A stretch of DNA of 29,771 bases from CAYVGO01 sp964450725 (GCA_964450725.1 CAYVGO010000025.1:1-29771); one strand, 5' to 3'; shown: positions 15,479 to 25,223, counted from the first letter of the stretch. The notes: a model not told the origin generated them from the sequence alone. A program made the numbers and translations.

Positions 15479-16435
15479 TTAGATATTGGTTAATTCAATA
15501 ATTTGATTTTCGATTTTATAATACTCTGCGGGATTTTTCCTCAAATCCTTAAAGTCATAATTGAGAATAATTCTTTGATTCAAAGGGTCAAACTTACTGT
15601 TCGGCAGTAATTTAAAATACTGTTGCGGATTTGCTTTGTCCCAAGGTTCGACTGTTACGGTGTTATCTGCCCGATTAATTTTTACAACCATAGAATATTT
15701 CAAATTCTCCTCTTTATCTTCTATATTCCAAGGCAATAATCGAAGTGCATGTTCTCCGACAGGTTTAATCACTCTGGCGGTTAAAGCAAACTTGTTTACC
15801 ACTATTTCTGTACCACTTGTTTCCAATGCTCCCGTTAAATAATTAGTATATCTTGTGCTTGATCCGATAGTAAAAAATGTATTATTAGACAATTGAGCAC
15901 AATAACGATTTTTGACGGCAACACGAATCAAGACTGTATTTTTTTTGGCGTTTATTGAATCTATTCCTCCCACGACCCTTGAAATTCCTACAGGAATATA
16001 ATACTCTCCATCAGGCTGTAAATGCCTGGTATCAATAAAAAATGGTATTGCTGAATAGGTTTCTCCTTTTGAAACTGCAACTATGGTATGAAATGTAGAT
16101 ATGTCATAGGTAGAATCACTGACTAATTGAGTATACTTTGACGTATTGTTAAAGTAGAGTTTATAATTATATCGATTCAAAATTTCTTCATCAATATCAA
16201 TTTCAAAAAGCACATCTTTGTCTATTGAGGTGCTGCCGCCAACACAGCAAGTGATATAACTTGTATCCCGTTTGTTTGGATCATCATAATAATTTACGGC
16301 ACGGACAATTGTATTATCATCATTTGTTCCGCTAAGCAAATAGGCTATTTTTTTATATTGTTCTTTTTGTAAAGGATCTTGTGAACAATATGTAAAGATT
16401 GTTAATGCAAAAAAAATCCATGCAATATGTTTCAT
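15479..16435 (-). CDS. DUF1735 / DUF4361 lipoprotein
   Basis: A 318-residue lipoprotein (signal ending FTYCS). The N-terminal half fits DUF1735, a beta-sandwich domain seen in many PUL surface proteins (about 60-175, with DEEILNRYN and HLQPDGEYYIPVGI). The C-terminal half fits DUF4361 (about 180-315, ending in the lipocalin-like FDPLNQRIILNYDFKD). Proteins with this pair are normally encoded next to susC/susD and are thought to bind the imported ligand at the surface. It lies 37 bases after susD and 6 bases before the BACON gene, so it belongs to the operon. No catalytic residues are recognised. Confidence 0.8.
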   Translation of the reverse strand: MKHIAWIFFALTIFTYCSQDPLQKEQYKKIAYLLSGTNDDNTIVRAVNYYDDPNKRDTSYITCCVGGSTSIDKDVLFEIDIDEEILNRYNYKLYFNNTSKYTQLVSDSTYDISTFHTIVAVSKGETYSAIPFFIDTRHLQPDGEYYIPVGISRVVGGIDSINAKKNTVLIRVAVKNRYCAQLSNNTFFTIGSSTRYTNYLTGALETSGTEIVVNKFALTARVIKPVGEHALRLLPWNIEDKEENLKYSMVVKINRADNTVTVEPWDKANPQQYFKLLPNSKFDPLNQRIILNYDFKDLRKNPAEYYKIENQIIELTNI

Positions 16436-16472
16436 AACTTTTATTATTTAGTTGTTTTCATTTTTCATTTTT

Positions 16473-18518
16473 CTACTTTTCCCATCCCGGATTTTGGTCA
16501 ATTCCTCTACCCTTGCGTAATTCTGATACAGGAATCGGTACAAAATAAAATTTACGCTTATTGGGAAGAAGTGCTCTGTCTCGTGCATATTGGTGATTAA
16601 TGGGTACCACTTTATAAAAATCGGGCTCACTCTTTTCGGTATCCATTCCTTCTAACACTTTACCCTCTTCTTCTTCCAAGACTCCCCAGCGGCGAATGTC
16701 ATGATAACGCCTTCCTTCATGGAAAAATTCTTTCATTCTCTCTTCTCTTATCTCTTCATTCATCAATTCAACATCAGGAAGAACTGGGAGTCCGGGTAAA
16801 CCTACACGATGTCTGATTTGATTAAAAGTATTGATTATTTCCGTGCTGTTACGCTCTAATGTATAAACAGTATTTGTTAAGGGATCGTCGAGAGTATGCA
16901 CTTCCTGTAAGTTATTCAAGGCTTCGGCATAGTTTAATAAAATTTCTGCATATCTTACAATGGGGTAAGTTTTGTAATAATTGAGTTCTGCCTGAGGTCT
17001 TTTTGTTGAAGCAGATAAAGCATCGTCCGGATGAATATATTTTTTACTGACAAATCCTGTAATTGCGTAATCATTAGGGTTGGTTATTTCTGCAATATTT
17101 TTTCCGCCGGCAACAACTCCTGTTGCTGAAGAAGCACCATTATGATACAATACTGTTAAATTATTACCAATACTGCCGGAGGCTGTGGCTGAAATGGATA
17201 GGCATGGCCAGTTGCAGCGATTAAACCCAATACTGGCATAAAATCGCATTTCTCTACTTAAAAATAAAGTATCAACATCTTTTTTAATCCAGTATCCTGA
17301 AAAATATCGGTCAGTTGTATTTCTACGAGTAGGATCTTCCACAGATAAGGTCGGTTCTACAAATTTTGTCCCGTCGTTTTTTCGATAAGCCTGAATAATT
17401 TTATAAGGAATAGACATCCCTCCCCATCCGGCTAATTGCTCTGCACCCACAGGAAAACTTTGATTGAGATGACCATTTAACTCAGACGTATTTCTCCCCC
17501 AAATAAATTCCGTGTTAAATTGTCCTCGGGTATTCCCATTAAACATATTGGCATAAGACAAATAAGGGTCATGACTTTGTTGTCCGTCAAAGTTAGATGG
17601 GAAAAAAGGTTTTTGTTTTTCATCAGTACTTTCAGAAACAGGCCATGTGTGTAATTTGTATTTATTCAAACTTATCAGCCGTTTTGCAGCCAAAGCAGCC
17701 AAAGCCCATTTAGTATCATCATATTGTTGTGCAATATAATGTACACCGTCCGTTGACCTTTGAAAAGAACTAAATAATTCAATCGCTTTATCATTACTGT
17801 TAAATGCCTTACTGGCAGCATGCAGTCGTAATCGTGCCACAAGAGCCCACGCAGAATATTTATGAGGACGGCCAAAAACTGTTTGTGGTAAATTATCCGG
17901 AAGTGGCATATCAATAGAGGCCGTTTCCATCTCATGACATACATAGTTGACACAACTGTCAAAAGGACTGCGGACGTAACTGGCATAGTCATCGGGTAAA
18001 GCATTATTGTTGACCACCTCGTCACCCAATAAAATAACCGGTCCGTAACTCAGAATTAAATGGTAGTAAGCATAAGCACGTAAAAACCGGGTATAAGCCG
18101 TCAATTCTTTATCTTCGTTGTATGTAAGATTGGCTTTGGCTTTGTTGGCAAATATCCGGTTACAGTTTCTGATAATGGTATAACAGCCAGACCATATATT
18201 TAATGAAGTACCATTGATACTATTGGCATTAACAGTACCAAAAAGATAATTGTTCCCAATAAACTGATTGGTATTATATTGAACAAATCCTTCATCTGAA
18301 CCCGTAACCCCCGGATAATATGAATTAGACCATATTCTTGCTTCATCGGGCAACATGGCGGCTTGTGTCCACATATAGGACATAATGTATTTCGAATTTG
18401 TCCATACAGAATCGGGAGTATTATTTTTTTCAAAATACTCTGTTACATCTAAAAACTGACATGCCGAAAAAGAAGACGACAACAAGAAGAGTAATATATA
18501 ATTAATATTTTTTTTCAT
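16473..18518 (-). CDS. SusD/RagB-family nutrient-binding lipoprotein
   Basis: Surface lipoprotein that caps the SusC barrel and binds the nutrient. Starting at the ATG at 18518 gives 681 residues with the signal MKKNINYILLFLLSSSFSAC. A longer frame reaching 18635 would run into the end of susC and bury the signal, so it is rejected. Family features are the N-terminal TPR-like helices (TAYTRFLRAYAYYHLILSYGP), the VRYAEILLNYAEALN segment and the C-terminal signature EIREERMKEFFHEGRRYHDIRRWG. It is larger than the common 500-600 residues, through insertions in the middle third, which usually hold the ligand-binding loops. It lies 52 bases after susC. Confidence 0.95.
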   Translation of the reverse strand: MKKNINYILLFLLSSSFSACQFLDVTEYFEKNNTPDSVWTNSKYIMSYMWTQAAMLPDEARIWSNSYYPGVTGSDEGFVQYNTNQFIGNNYLFGTVNANSINGTSLNIWSGCYTIIRNCNRIFANKAKANLTYNEDKELTAYTRFLRAYAYYHLILSYGPVILLGDEVVNNNALPDDYASYVRSPFDSCVNYVCHEMETASIDMPLPDNLPQTVFGRPHKYSAWALVARLRLHAASKAFNSNDKAIELFSSFQRSTDGVHYIAQQYDDTKWALAALAAKRLISLNKYKLHTWPVSESTDEKQKPFFPSNFDGQQSHDPYLSYANMFNGNTRGQFNTEFIWGRNTSELNGHLNQSFPVGAEQLAGWGGMSIPYKIIQAYRKNDGTKFVEPTLSVEDPTRRNTTDRYFSGYWIKKDVDTLFLSREMRFYASIGFNRCNWPCLSISATASGSIGNNLTVLYHNGASSATGVVAGGKNIAEITNPNDYAITGFVSKKYIHPDDALSASTKRPQAELNYYKTYPIVRYAEILLNYAEALNNLQEVHTLDDPLTNTVYTLERNSTEIINTFNQIRHRVGLPGLPVLPDVELMNEEIREERMKEFFHEGRRYHDIRRWGVLEEEEGKVLEGMDTEKSEPDFYKVVPINHQYARDRALLPNKRKFYFVPIPVSELRKGRGIDQNPGWEK

Positions 18519-18570
18519 ATAGAAACTATTTAGTAATGATGAACTATGAATAAAATAGATGAATGGTTCA

Positions 18571-21500
18571 TTAGAAATGAATATACAACTGTAGCGAAGT
18601 GGTGAATGGTATCGGGTAACTCGTTCCATTTCCACTGGCAGATTCAGGATCCCATAACTTCACATTATCCCATACTCCCAAATTGTTAAAGATTAACTGA
18701 ATATCAATTGCTGAAATTTTTGTCTTAGCCTGCATGTTAGCATTCTTAATTCTGTAACTAAGGGAGAGTTCTTGAAATCTTAGATAATTTCCACTACCCA
18801 ACCAATGAGTAGAAGGCTGGGTGTTATTGGTATTACTTCCATAAGTAAGCCTTGGGAATCGTGCATTGGGATTTTCCGTCGCCGGATCTCCTGAATACCA
18901 CGCGGGTGTCCATCTTCCCCCGGATTCGTTGACAATAGAAAGTACATTGCCGATTTGTTCTCCATGGAATGGCATATAACCTAATGGGCTGTACACGCCG
19001 TAAAAGAAACTGAAATCTCGGGCTCCGCGAAACAAACAACCAATAGAAAAGTTTTTCCAAACAAATTCTGCCCCGAAGCCATACATAATCTGAGGTGATG
19101 AATTAAATGCCAGCGGAACTTTGTCCTCTTCGGTAATTTTTCCGTCTCCGTTGACATCTTTATATCTTATATCGCCCGGACGAATAGAACCAAATTGAGG
19201 AGGACTGTTCAAAATTTCTGTAGAATCTCTAAAATATCCCAAAGAAACATATCCCCTAAGATTATCGTACGTATAACCGGAACGGGTCAAATAAGGATAA
19301 GCAGGCGTGGGTTCTTCCCAACGAGTTACCTTGTTTCTGGCAATAGTATAATTCCCCCGAATAGTAAACAGCATATCTTTATTGATGATATGAGTGTAAC
19401 TACCATTCCCATCAGAACCCCAACTTTGCATCGCACCCACGTTTCCGAAAGGATATTCATTGGAAGGTACCCCGGCAAAATCCGGAATTACCTGACGTGG
19501 CTGAAAGATACGGTCTCTGTCGTTACGATAGAGATTAAAGACAAAATTGAAACGTTCTTCCCAAAATTTTAATTCAAGACCTAAATTGTATTGCGTAGAA
19601 ATTTCCCATTTTAAGTTTTTTGCTCCTTCGGTAATAAAAGCGACCCCATCTCCTGACCAAGAACCCGAAGTTCCATTAGGAACAATGGTAACATTATCTA
19701 AATACGGAAATCGTCGATTACTAAGTCGGTCACTGCCGGCTTGTCCTATAGAACCTCTGATTTTGAAAAAATTCACAAAAGGAACATTTTCCTTGACCCA
19801 CTGATAACTCGTAGGAACCCAGCCAAGAGCCAATGAGGGAAAGAAGCCCCATTGCGCTCCACGCTCAAAATTTTCAGACCCCGTATAACCTCCATTCAAA
19901 TCAATAAAATAAGCATCGGCAAAACTATAATTCACCTTTCCTGAAATACCTTGATTTCTGTAAGGAATTGCGAGAATACCGTCTGACAATTCTCCATAAG
20001 AATCGCTTTGCTGATAATAATAAACAAAAGCTCCTATACGATGTCTATCCGCAATGACTCTGGTGTAATTGATGTTGGCATCTAAAAAATAGCGTCTCCA
20101 TTGTGTACTTTCACCAGTAAAGGCTGACTCCTTTGCCTCAACGGTTTTTATTAATTGTAATTCTCCGTTAATGGCTCGACCGGTGGCTTTGTATAATGCC
20201 GGAGTATAGGAACGTACATGATTATAACCTGATTGATTGTCAAAACTACCCTGAATTTTTGCCGTCAACCCTTTTAAAGCCTCTATAAAACCAAAATCTT
20301 GACTTAATCTGATGGTGGTCAGATTTTTGTAATACTCTTCCGTCCGACGTCCCATATGGTTAATTAAGACATAAGGTGATATGGTATTGCCCTGGGTACC
20401 ATAGGCGGGTAACTGACCCGTGGAAAATTGAACGGGAACAGTCAAAGGTGTTAGAGTTGCCTGAGATTCCCAAATGTAATTAGTATTGGCAGACAGGCCC
20501 GACAAACCAAAGCCATAACCACCATAATAACGTGCTTGAGCCATGCCCGGTAATACGTTTTGAGAGATATATCCGTCAACACCAAAATATAAAGTGGTAG
20601 TTTCCGAAAGATTCATATCTACGTTAGTACGATAGGTATAACTCGAAAAACCGAGTTGATTTTTATACGGTGCATTAGCGTCGGTTTTATACAAATTACC
20701 TTCATTATTCATTGACAAGGAGAGATAATAACGTGCGTTCTTATTTCCTCCCTGAGCCGAAGCAAAATAGGATTGCGCCATAGACCAGCGTTTTAAAATC
20801 TGATCTTGCCAACTCACATCAGGGTAAATATCCTGATCTAAACCTCCCTTGATTATTTCCATCGCAAAAGGTTCGTAAATCGGTGAATTTCCACGTACAA
20901 TCCGAGCTTCATTCGCTAATGAAGCATAATCATAAGCTCGCAAATATTTGGGTATACGCCCTATGACTTTAAAACTGCCATTCGCACGAAACGTAATTTT
21001 CAATTTACCTTCTTCCCCGCGTTTGGTTGTAATCAACACAACACCATTACTTCCCCGTACACCGTAAATTGCTGTAGCGGAAGCATCTAACAATACCGAA
21101 AAAGATTCAATATCCTGAGGGTCAACCTGATCAATGCTTCCTTCTATACCATCTATCAACACCAATGCCGAACTTTTGGCTCCGAAAGTACTGATACCTC
21201 GCACCCAAATTTGAGAGGTTTGACCCGCTTCTCCCGAAAATTGCTGGGTGATAACACCTGCTACCCGGCCACCAATCATATTACTGATACTCGTTGCCGG
21301 CACTTGTAACTCTTTTACATCTACACTGCTGACAGCACTAACCACACTAATTTTTCTCTGTGCCCCTCCAACATTACTTGTTACTACTACCTCCTCAATG
21401 TTTTCACTCTCCGTAGTCATATTAATCTTGACCCCTGTAGCATTACCTTCTACAGGAAACTCTTCGTTTTTATACCCGACATAAACAAAAACCAACACAT

Positions 21501-21702
21501 CGTTCTTTTTTGCCGTAATGGTAAAGTTTCCTTTATCATCGGTTGATTTACCCAAACCAATACTTCCTTTCACCATCACTGTTACATAAGGCATGGGTTC
21601 TCCGGTATCATCTAAAACTATTCCTGAAACCGTAAATTTTTCGTCTCCAAAACCGAAATAAGGAAATAGACAAATAATAAAATATAAAATTGTTTTTTTC
21701 AT
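18571..21702 (-). CDS. SusC/RagA-family TonB-linked outer-membrane receptor
   Basis: Outer-membrane barrel that imports oligosaccharide or peptide ligands with energy from TonB-ExbBD. The 1043-residue protein has a signal peptide (about 1-19), a carboxypeptidase-regulatory-like domain (about 24-110, with GEPMPYVTVMVKGS), a short linker with EEVVVTS, and a plug domain (about 115-235) containing RVAGVITQQFSGEAG, IWVRGISTF, LVLIDGIEG and YGVRGSNGVVLITTKRG. A long beta-barrel ends in aromatic Phe (LQLYIHF), the usual signal for barrel assembly. It is the second gene of the locus, 57 bases after the NHL lipoprotein gene and followed by susD. Confidence 0.97.
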   Translation of the reverse strand: MKKTILYFIICLFPYFGFGDEKFTVSGIVLDDTGEPMPYVTVMVKGSIGLGKSTDDKGNFTITAKKNDVLVFVYVGYKNEEFPVEGNATGVKINMTTESENIEEVVVTSNVGGAQRKISVVSAVSSVDVKELQVPATSISNMIGGRVAGVITQQFSGEAGQTSQIWVRGISTFGAKSSALVLIDGIEGSIDQVDPQDIESFSVLLDASATAIYGVRGSNGVVLITTKRGEEGKLKITFRANGSFKVIGRIPKYLRAYDYASLANEARIVRGNSPIYEPFAMEIIKGGLDQDIYPDVSWQDQILKRWSMAQSYFASAQGGNKNARYYLSLSMNNEGNLYKTDANAPYKNQLGFSSYTYRTNVDMNLSETTTLYFGVDGYISQNVLPGMAQARYYGGYGFGLSGLSANTNYIWESQATLTPLTVPVQFSTGQLPAYGTQGNTISPYVLINHMGRRTEEYYKNLTTIRLSQDFGFIEALKGLTAKIQGSFDNQSGYNHVRSYTPALYKATGRAINGELQLIKTVEAKESAFTGESTQWRRYFLDANINYTRVIADRHRIGAFVYYYQQSDSYGELSDGILAIPYRNQGISGKVNYSFADAYFIDLNGGYTGSENFERGAQWGFFPSLALGWVPTSYQWVKENVPFVNFFKIRGSIGQAGSDRLSNRRFPYLDNVTIVPNGTSGSWSGDGVAFITEGAKNLKWEISTQYNLGLELKFWEERFNFVFNLYRNDRDRIFQPRQVIPDFAGVPSNEYPFGNVGAMQSWGSDGNGSYTHIINKDMLFTIRGNYTIARNKVTRWEEPTPAYPYLTRSGYTYDNLRGYVSLGYFRDSTEILNSPPQFGSIRPGDIRYKDVNGDGKITEEDKVPLAFNSSPQIMYGFGAEFVWKNFSIGCLFRGARDFSFFYGVYSPLGYMPFHGEQIGNVLSIVNESGGRWTPAWYSGDPATENPNARFPRLTYGSNTNNTQPSTHWLGSGNYLRFQELSLSYRIKNANMQAKTKISAIDIQLIFNNLGVWDNVKLWDPESASGNGTSYPIPFTTSLQLYIHF

Positions 21703-21759
21703 ATGTAAATAATTATTAAATAAAGTCTTAGGAAGTGTACATGTTTATCACAAACTATC

Positions 21760-23367
21760 TTATTGCATCGATAATTTACGAAGTACCTGATTGCCCACAT
21801 TACTTGCACCTTGAGCACCGGCATTTCTAACACCATCATTAATATATATGGTTCCATCCGGAGCAATGGTCATATAACTTGGATACCAGAATAGGGCATT
21901 ATCTCTGATTCCGTCTTTATATCCGGAGGCTCCCGGTGTACCTACCACAGTACTAACTCTGTAATTAATATCGCCATTGGCTGCATATTGTGGAGTGAGT
22001 CGTCGAATACAATGGTTAGCGCAATCTGCAACATACAAGTCTCCCGGTTGTCCCGGATTTTCATATCTAATTACGCATTGACGAGGAAAATTAAACTTGG
22101 AGTCAGTTCCATCACCATCCATATATCCTGCTGTACCGGAAGCCAAGCCCTTATGAAAACCGCCCACTTCGACAGCGGTTGGAGAAGTTCCGGCAATGAT
22201 GCGATAAGCAATGGTGTCGGGTTTTTTCGGATTTCCTTTAGAAAAATGAAAGGGCTTGTATTTTTTACCTTGAAGAGCAATTGTCCCACCCTCTTCATCT
22301 CTTTCCAAAGGATGAATTGTCAGTATACAATGCGTATTGAAATGGATAGCATATGTAACATTCAATACAGTGTCTATACCTAAATAGATATCATCACCTC
22401 CTAAATCCCCAATTTTACCCCAATTATAAGTATACCTATTATCAAAATCTACAGCACCTAAATTTTTCGTATTGAATGTTACAAAATAACCCATCTTATC
22501 TTGTGGATTATAAACAATCGTTTTAATATAATAAGGTGTACTGGGTGCACTTTCTCCGACACCCAATTGCCAACGAAAATCAAAACTTTCTTTGACATAA
22601 CCCAAAGAACGCAAAGAACGTCTCAACACAGCTCCATCATTATCCATAAAATATAATGTTTCACCTCCGTCATAAGTAACTACACACTCGGAGTAAGAAA
22701 CATCTGCAATTGCTTTTTCCGTTTTATTTTCGGCTTCATTAATACGTAATATTGTTGCATCATCTGCTTTGCCTCCTTGAGCAGTACCGGCGTTAAAACA
22801 AGTCATAAATACATTCCCATAATTGTCTGCCGTTATCGAAGCTGGGCTTTTTAATCGCGTATCTGACAATGTACCCACAACAACACTTTCATTGGCGGGC
22901 ACTACACCCAACTTCGGAACACCACAAACCGTAGTTACGGCAAAAGTGGTTAAATATCGAAATGGAACTGACAGTGTGTCAACCTTTAATACTTGTCCTT
23001 TACCATCTAACCGTTCTATCCAAACTTTCATATCATCATAAATGTCAATTTTATCCGGATTAGTAAGCTTGGGGACAAGTCCATATAATTGCTTACCATT
23101 AGAAGATATAATGGCAGCCGAAGAAGTTGTATTGGAATAATTGCTACGAAACATCACACGAAGATTTTGTACATCGGTACCTAAATTGTTGCCCGACAAT
23201 ACAAATCTTTGAGCAATACCACCGCTATCGGGAAGTATTTTTGTTACTGTAACGGGTTGATTGGGGTCATAAGGAACTGATTCGACTCCGTCTTGATTAG
23301 TTTGTTCAAATAATCTGCAACTTCCCATCAAAAAAAGAAAAGCAATAAATAAAAAGTAGATTTTCAT
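21760..23367 (-). CDS. IPT/TIG and NHL-repeat surface lipoprotein
   Basis: A 535-residue lipoprotein (signal ending LMGSC). An N-terminal IPT/TIG immunoglobulin-like domain (about 37-145, with KILPDSGGIAQRFVLSGNNLGTD) is followed by an NHL-type six-bladed propeller (about 150-535). Blade motifs such as SPASITADNYGNVFM, GDLYVADCANHCIRRL and MTIAPDGTIYINDG mark it. In related loci such proteins sit beside SusC/SusD and are taken to be surface ligand-binding proteins. No catalytic site is evident. It is the first gene after the promoter module at 23517-23610, ahead of susC, and so should be made in at least equal amount. Confidence 0.85.
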   Translation of the reverse strand: MKIYFLFIAFLFLMGSCRLFEQTNQDGVESVPYDPNQPVTVTKILPDSGGIAQRFVLSGNNLGTDVQNLRVMFRSNYSNTTSSAAIISSNGKQLYGLVPKLTNPDKIDIYDDMKVWIERLDGKGQVLKVDTLSVPFRYLTTFAVTTVCGVPKLGVVPANESVVVGTLSDTRLKSPASITADNYGNVFMTCFNAGTAQGGKADDATILRINEAENKTEKAIADVSYSECVVTYDGGETLYFMDNDGAVLRRSLRSLGYVKESFDFRWQLGVGESAPSTPYYIKTIVYNPQDKMGYFVTFNTKNLGAVDFDNRYTYNWGKIGDLGGDDIYLGIDTVLNVTYAIHFNTHCILTIHPLERDEEGGTIALQGKKYKPFHFSKGNPKKPDTIAYRIIAGTSPTAVEVGGFHKGLASGTAGYMDGDGTDSKFNFPRQCVIRYENPGQPGDLYVADCANHCIRRLTPQYAANGDINYRVSTVVGTPGASGYKDGIRDNALFWYPSYMTIAPDGTIYINDGVRNAGAQGASNVGNQVLRKLSMQ

Positions 23368-23516
23368 AGTTTTAAAATTAAAAATTGAATTATTATATAT
23401 ATAGTCCTATTGTCATAAAATTTATTCTTGAAAAAATTATATTAATAATATTAAGTTTATATAGTATAATATAGAATTAGATTAATGCAAGAATACATTT
23501 TTAATAAGAATTAGGA

Positions 23517-23552
23517 CAAAGGTAACAATTATCAGATTAATAGCAACGTTTC
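23517..23552 (-). promoter_or_regulatory. Promoter of the NHL-SusC-SusD operon (module copy A)
   Basis: On the minus strand GAAACGTTGC (23552-23543) is followed after exactly 18 bp by TACCTTTG (23524-23517). The TTG inside the first element lies 19 bp from the -7 box, a good spacing for the primary sigma factor of this phylum. The same two elements with the same spacing occur at 29199-29234. Confidence 0.8.
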
Positions 23553-23610
23553 AAAAAAAAAAAAACGTTAATTTTTATCGAATTAACGTTTTTAAATATT
23601 TGATAACATT
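23553..23610 (-). promoter_or_regulatory. Upstream element A: conserved 12-mer, hairpin and T13 tract
   Basis: Reading down the minus strand: AATGTTATCAAA (23610-23599), a hairpin with a 13-bp stem and 7-base loop (23593-23561), and a run of thirteen Ts (23565-23553) overlapping the last stem bases and touching GAAACGTTGC. The hairpin plus T-tract could also terminate transcripts from the DUF5723 gene that ends 146 bases upstream. Copy B at 29152-29198 has the same parts. Confidence 0.7.
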
Positions 23611-23738
23611 GTTATTAGTTTGTAAGCTTAACTTGTGCTTTTTATGATTACTAACTCCTAATTAGTATTTCGAGTTTTTAAGGGAAAATTTGTTGTTTAT
23701 TCAATATAGAATAATATTTCAACAAAAAGAATGGGATT

Positions 23739-25175
23739 TTAATCGTTAAGAATTTGACAATTACATCGACGTGGAGATTCTCGGCGTTGCTGAGGCTTTA
23801 AGTTGAGCAGTAAATTAACCCCTGCTCGAAAATACATGTGCTGAGTAATCATGTTGGTGGGAAGAACCGAACTTTTGGAAAATAAAGCCATTCCAAGTTG
23901 TATCAGATTTTCTGCTATAAAATGAAACTGTATGCCTCTGTCTCCAATTTGTAATCCTATTCCAAGATTGCCATATCGATTATTTTTTAGTGTATAAGAA
24001 GTCGATATATTGATGGGAAGATTTTGTGTATTGAGAGAAAATGTTGCCGAAGGGTCATAGCGAATACCGGTATAACTGCTTAATCCAAATAGTGCTCCTA
24101 TATTTAATTTTGATGTTAAACAATAACTTCCTCCAACATAAAGTCTTCCGGCAAGTCTCATAAAAGAACTTTGCTTTTCTTCCACTATCGGAATCTTTTG
24201 CAAATAACTATGCAGATAGTTTAAATTGAACGATGGATCTTTGTCTTGCAACTGCGAGGTTTCTCCAACAATGTAAGGAGTTTCTGTGATAATTTTTCGA
24301 GCATTGTTCCAATAAATAAACCCTAAATCCAAAAAACTGATACTGAATGTCAACTTTTTACTTTCTAATAGTGTTACAGAAGCTCCAAAATCTATGGCAA
24401 GACCGTGACCTTGTGTAGGAACAACAGAAAAAAGAGAAGTAAAATAAGCAAACGACTTTCCAAAATATTGATTTTTAAAATCCACATCCTCAAGTGTTGT
24501 ATAAGTTGGCTCTACGGCTGAAGCAACTGTGCCTGTTACGGCAAATTGTCCTGCAATTTGATGGTTAGTACCTTCCCAGCGTGAAATAGGGTCAAATTGT
24601 ACGGAAGCATGGTGCTGTCCTATCAAATACTTTAATTTTCCCCCAAGAGTTAAATTCCAATCCTTAAAGTACTTGGAAACTCCTACAGAAATTTCTTGGT
24701 AGTTATACTCTTGAATATGAGATTTTTCTAGATTTATAACAGGATCAGAGAGAAACGCACTATCGCCAATAAGCATTAGTTTTACGGCATCTTTGTAAAC
24801 ATTAATACCCCCGACAAATTTTGATTCTGCTCCAATAGTAAAATAAAAATCTTTGATTTGTAATCCAAGGTCTATATATCTGTGACTGGCTGAAACGCCG
24901 AAAATTTCATAATCACTCAATCTGTCGGCTATTTTTTTAATGTTACCGGCATTCATAATTCCTCGCGAGTATTCATAATTAACATGCCCGGAGGAAAGTA
25001 ATGGCAATCCAATATAGAGAAAATTTTCGGAGGTTTGATAGGTTGGATTTACCGTGTGATTTAACGGTAATTGATTCATAAAATAAAGTGTTTGGTCGTT
25101 AATCGGAAATCCGACCAAACCACACAACATAAAAATAACTAAGAAATAGTATTTCACACTACCTGCAAAATTCAC
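23739..25175 (-). CDS. DUF5723-like outer-membrane beta-barrel protein
   Basis: A protein of about 478 residues with an N-terminal hydrophobic signal (YYFLVIFMLCGLVGF). The rest is dominated by alternating amphipathic strands with many aromatic residues, as in outer-membrane barrels. The start LYFMNQLPLNHTVNPTYQ followed by a conserved small-residue region resembles the DUF5723 family, related in fold to PorV/FadL-like barrels and of unknown role. The start codon is GTG: either 25175 or, with an AGG just upstream and a more usual MKYYF N terminus, 25157. It lies 48 bases after the TPR gene, so the two are probably co-transcribed. I considered PorP/SprF of type IX secretion but see no support for it. 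Confidence 0.7.
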   Translation of the reverse strand: MNFAGSVKYYFLVIFMLCGLVGFPINDQTLYFMNQLPLNHTVNPTYQTSENFLYIGLPLLSSGHVNYEYSRGIMNAGNIKKIADRLSDYEIFGVSASHRYIDLGLQIKDFYFTIGAESKFVGGINVYKDAVKLMLIGDSAFLSDPVINLEKSHIQEYNYQEISVGVSKYFKDWNLTLGGKLKYLIGQHHASVQFDPISRWEGTNHQIAGQFAVTGTVASAVEPTYTTLEDVDFKNQYFGKSFAYFTSLFSVVPTQGHGLAIDFGASVTLLESKKLTFSISFLDLGFIYWNNARKIITETPYIVGETSQLQDKDPSFNLNYLHSYLQKIPIVEEKQSSFMRLAGRLYVGGSYCLTSKLNIGALFGLSSYTGIRYDPSATFSLNTQNLPINISTSYTLKNNRYGNLGIGLQIGDRGIQFHFIAENLIQLGMALFSKSSVLPTNMITQHMYFRAGVNLLLNLKPQQRRESPRRCNCQILND

Positions 25176-25223
25176 AATAAAGAATTAAAGCACAAAATTA
25201 TAATTAAATGACTATAAATCATA

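Larger units (their letters stand above)
23368..23738. other. Intergenic region with SusCD-operon control module
   Basis: This 371-base, very AT-rich stretch lies between the end of the DUF5723 gene and the start of the NHL gene, both on the minus strand. It holds the composite module at 23517-23610 and then a 5' leader of about 145 bases without a recognisable riboswitch. The part from 23611 to 23738 shows nothing I can name. Confidence 0.65.

Noticed and set aside
18519..18635. N-terminal extension of SusD reaching into susC
   Set aside because: It would place 39 residues before a perfect lipoprotein signal and overlap the end of susC. The ATG at 18518 is the sensible start.
23517..23610. 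Invertible promoter of the Bacteroides type
   Set aside because: I see no inverted repeats flanking the whole promoter. The inverted repeats present lie on one side only and form a compact hairpin.
23739..25175. PorP/SprF type IX secretion component
   Set aside because: The gene encodes an outer-membrane barrel-like protein, but its N-terminal pattern fits DUF5723 better and no other secretion component is nearby.
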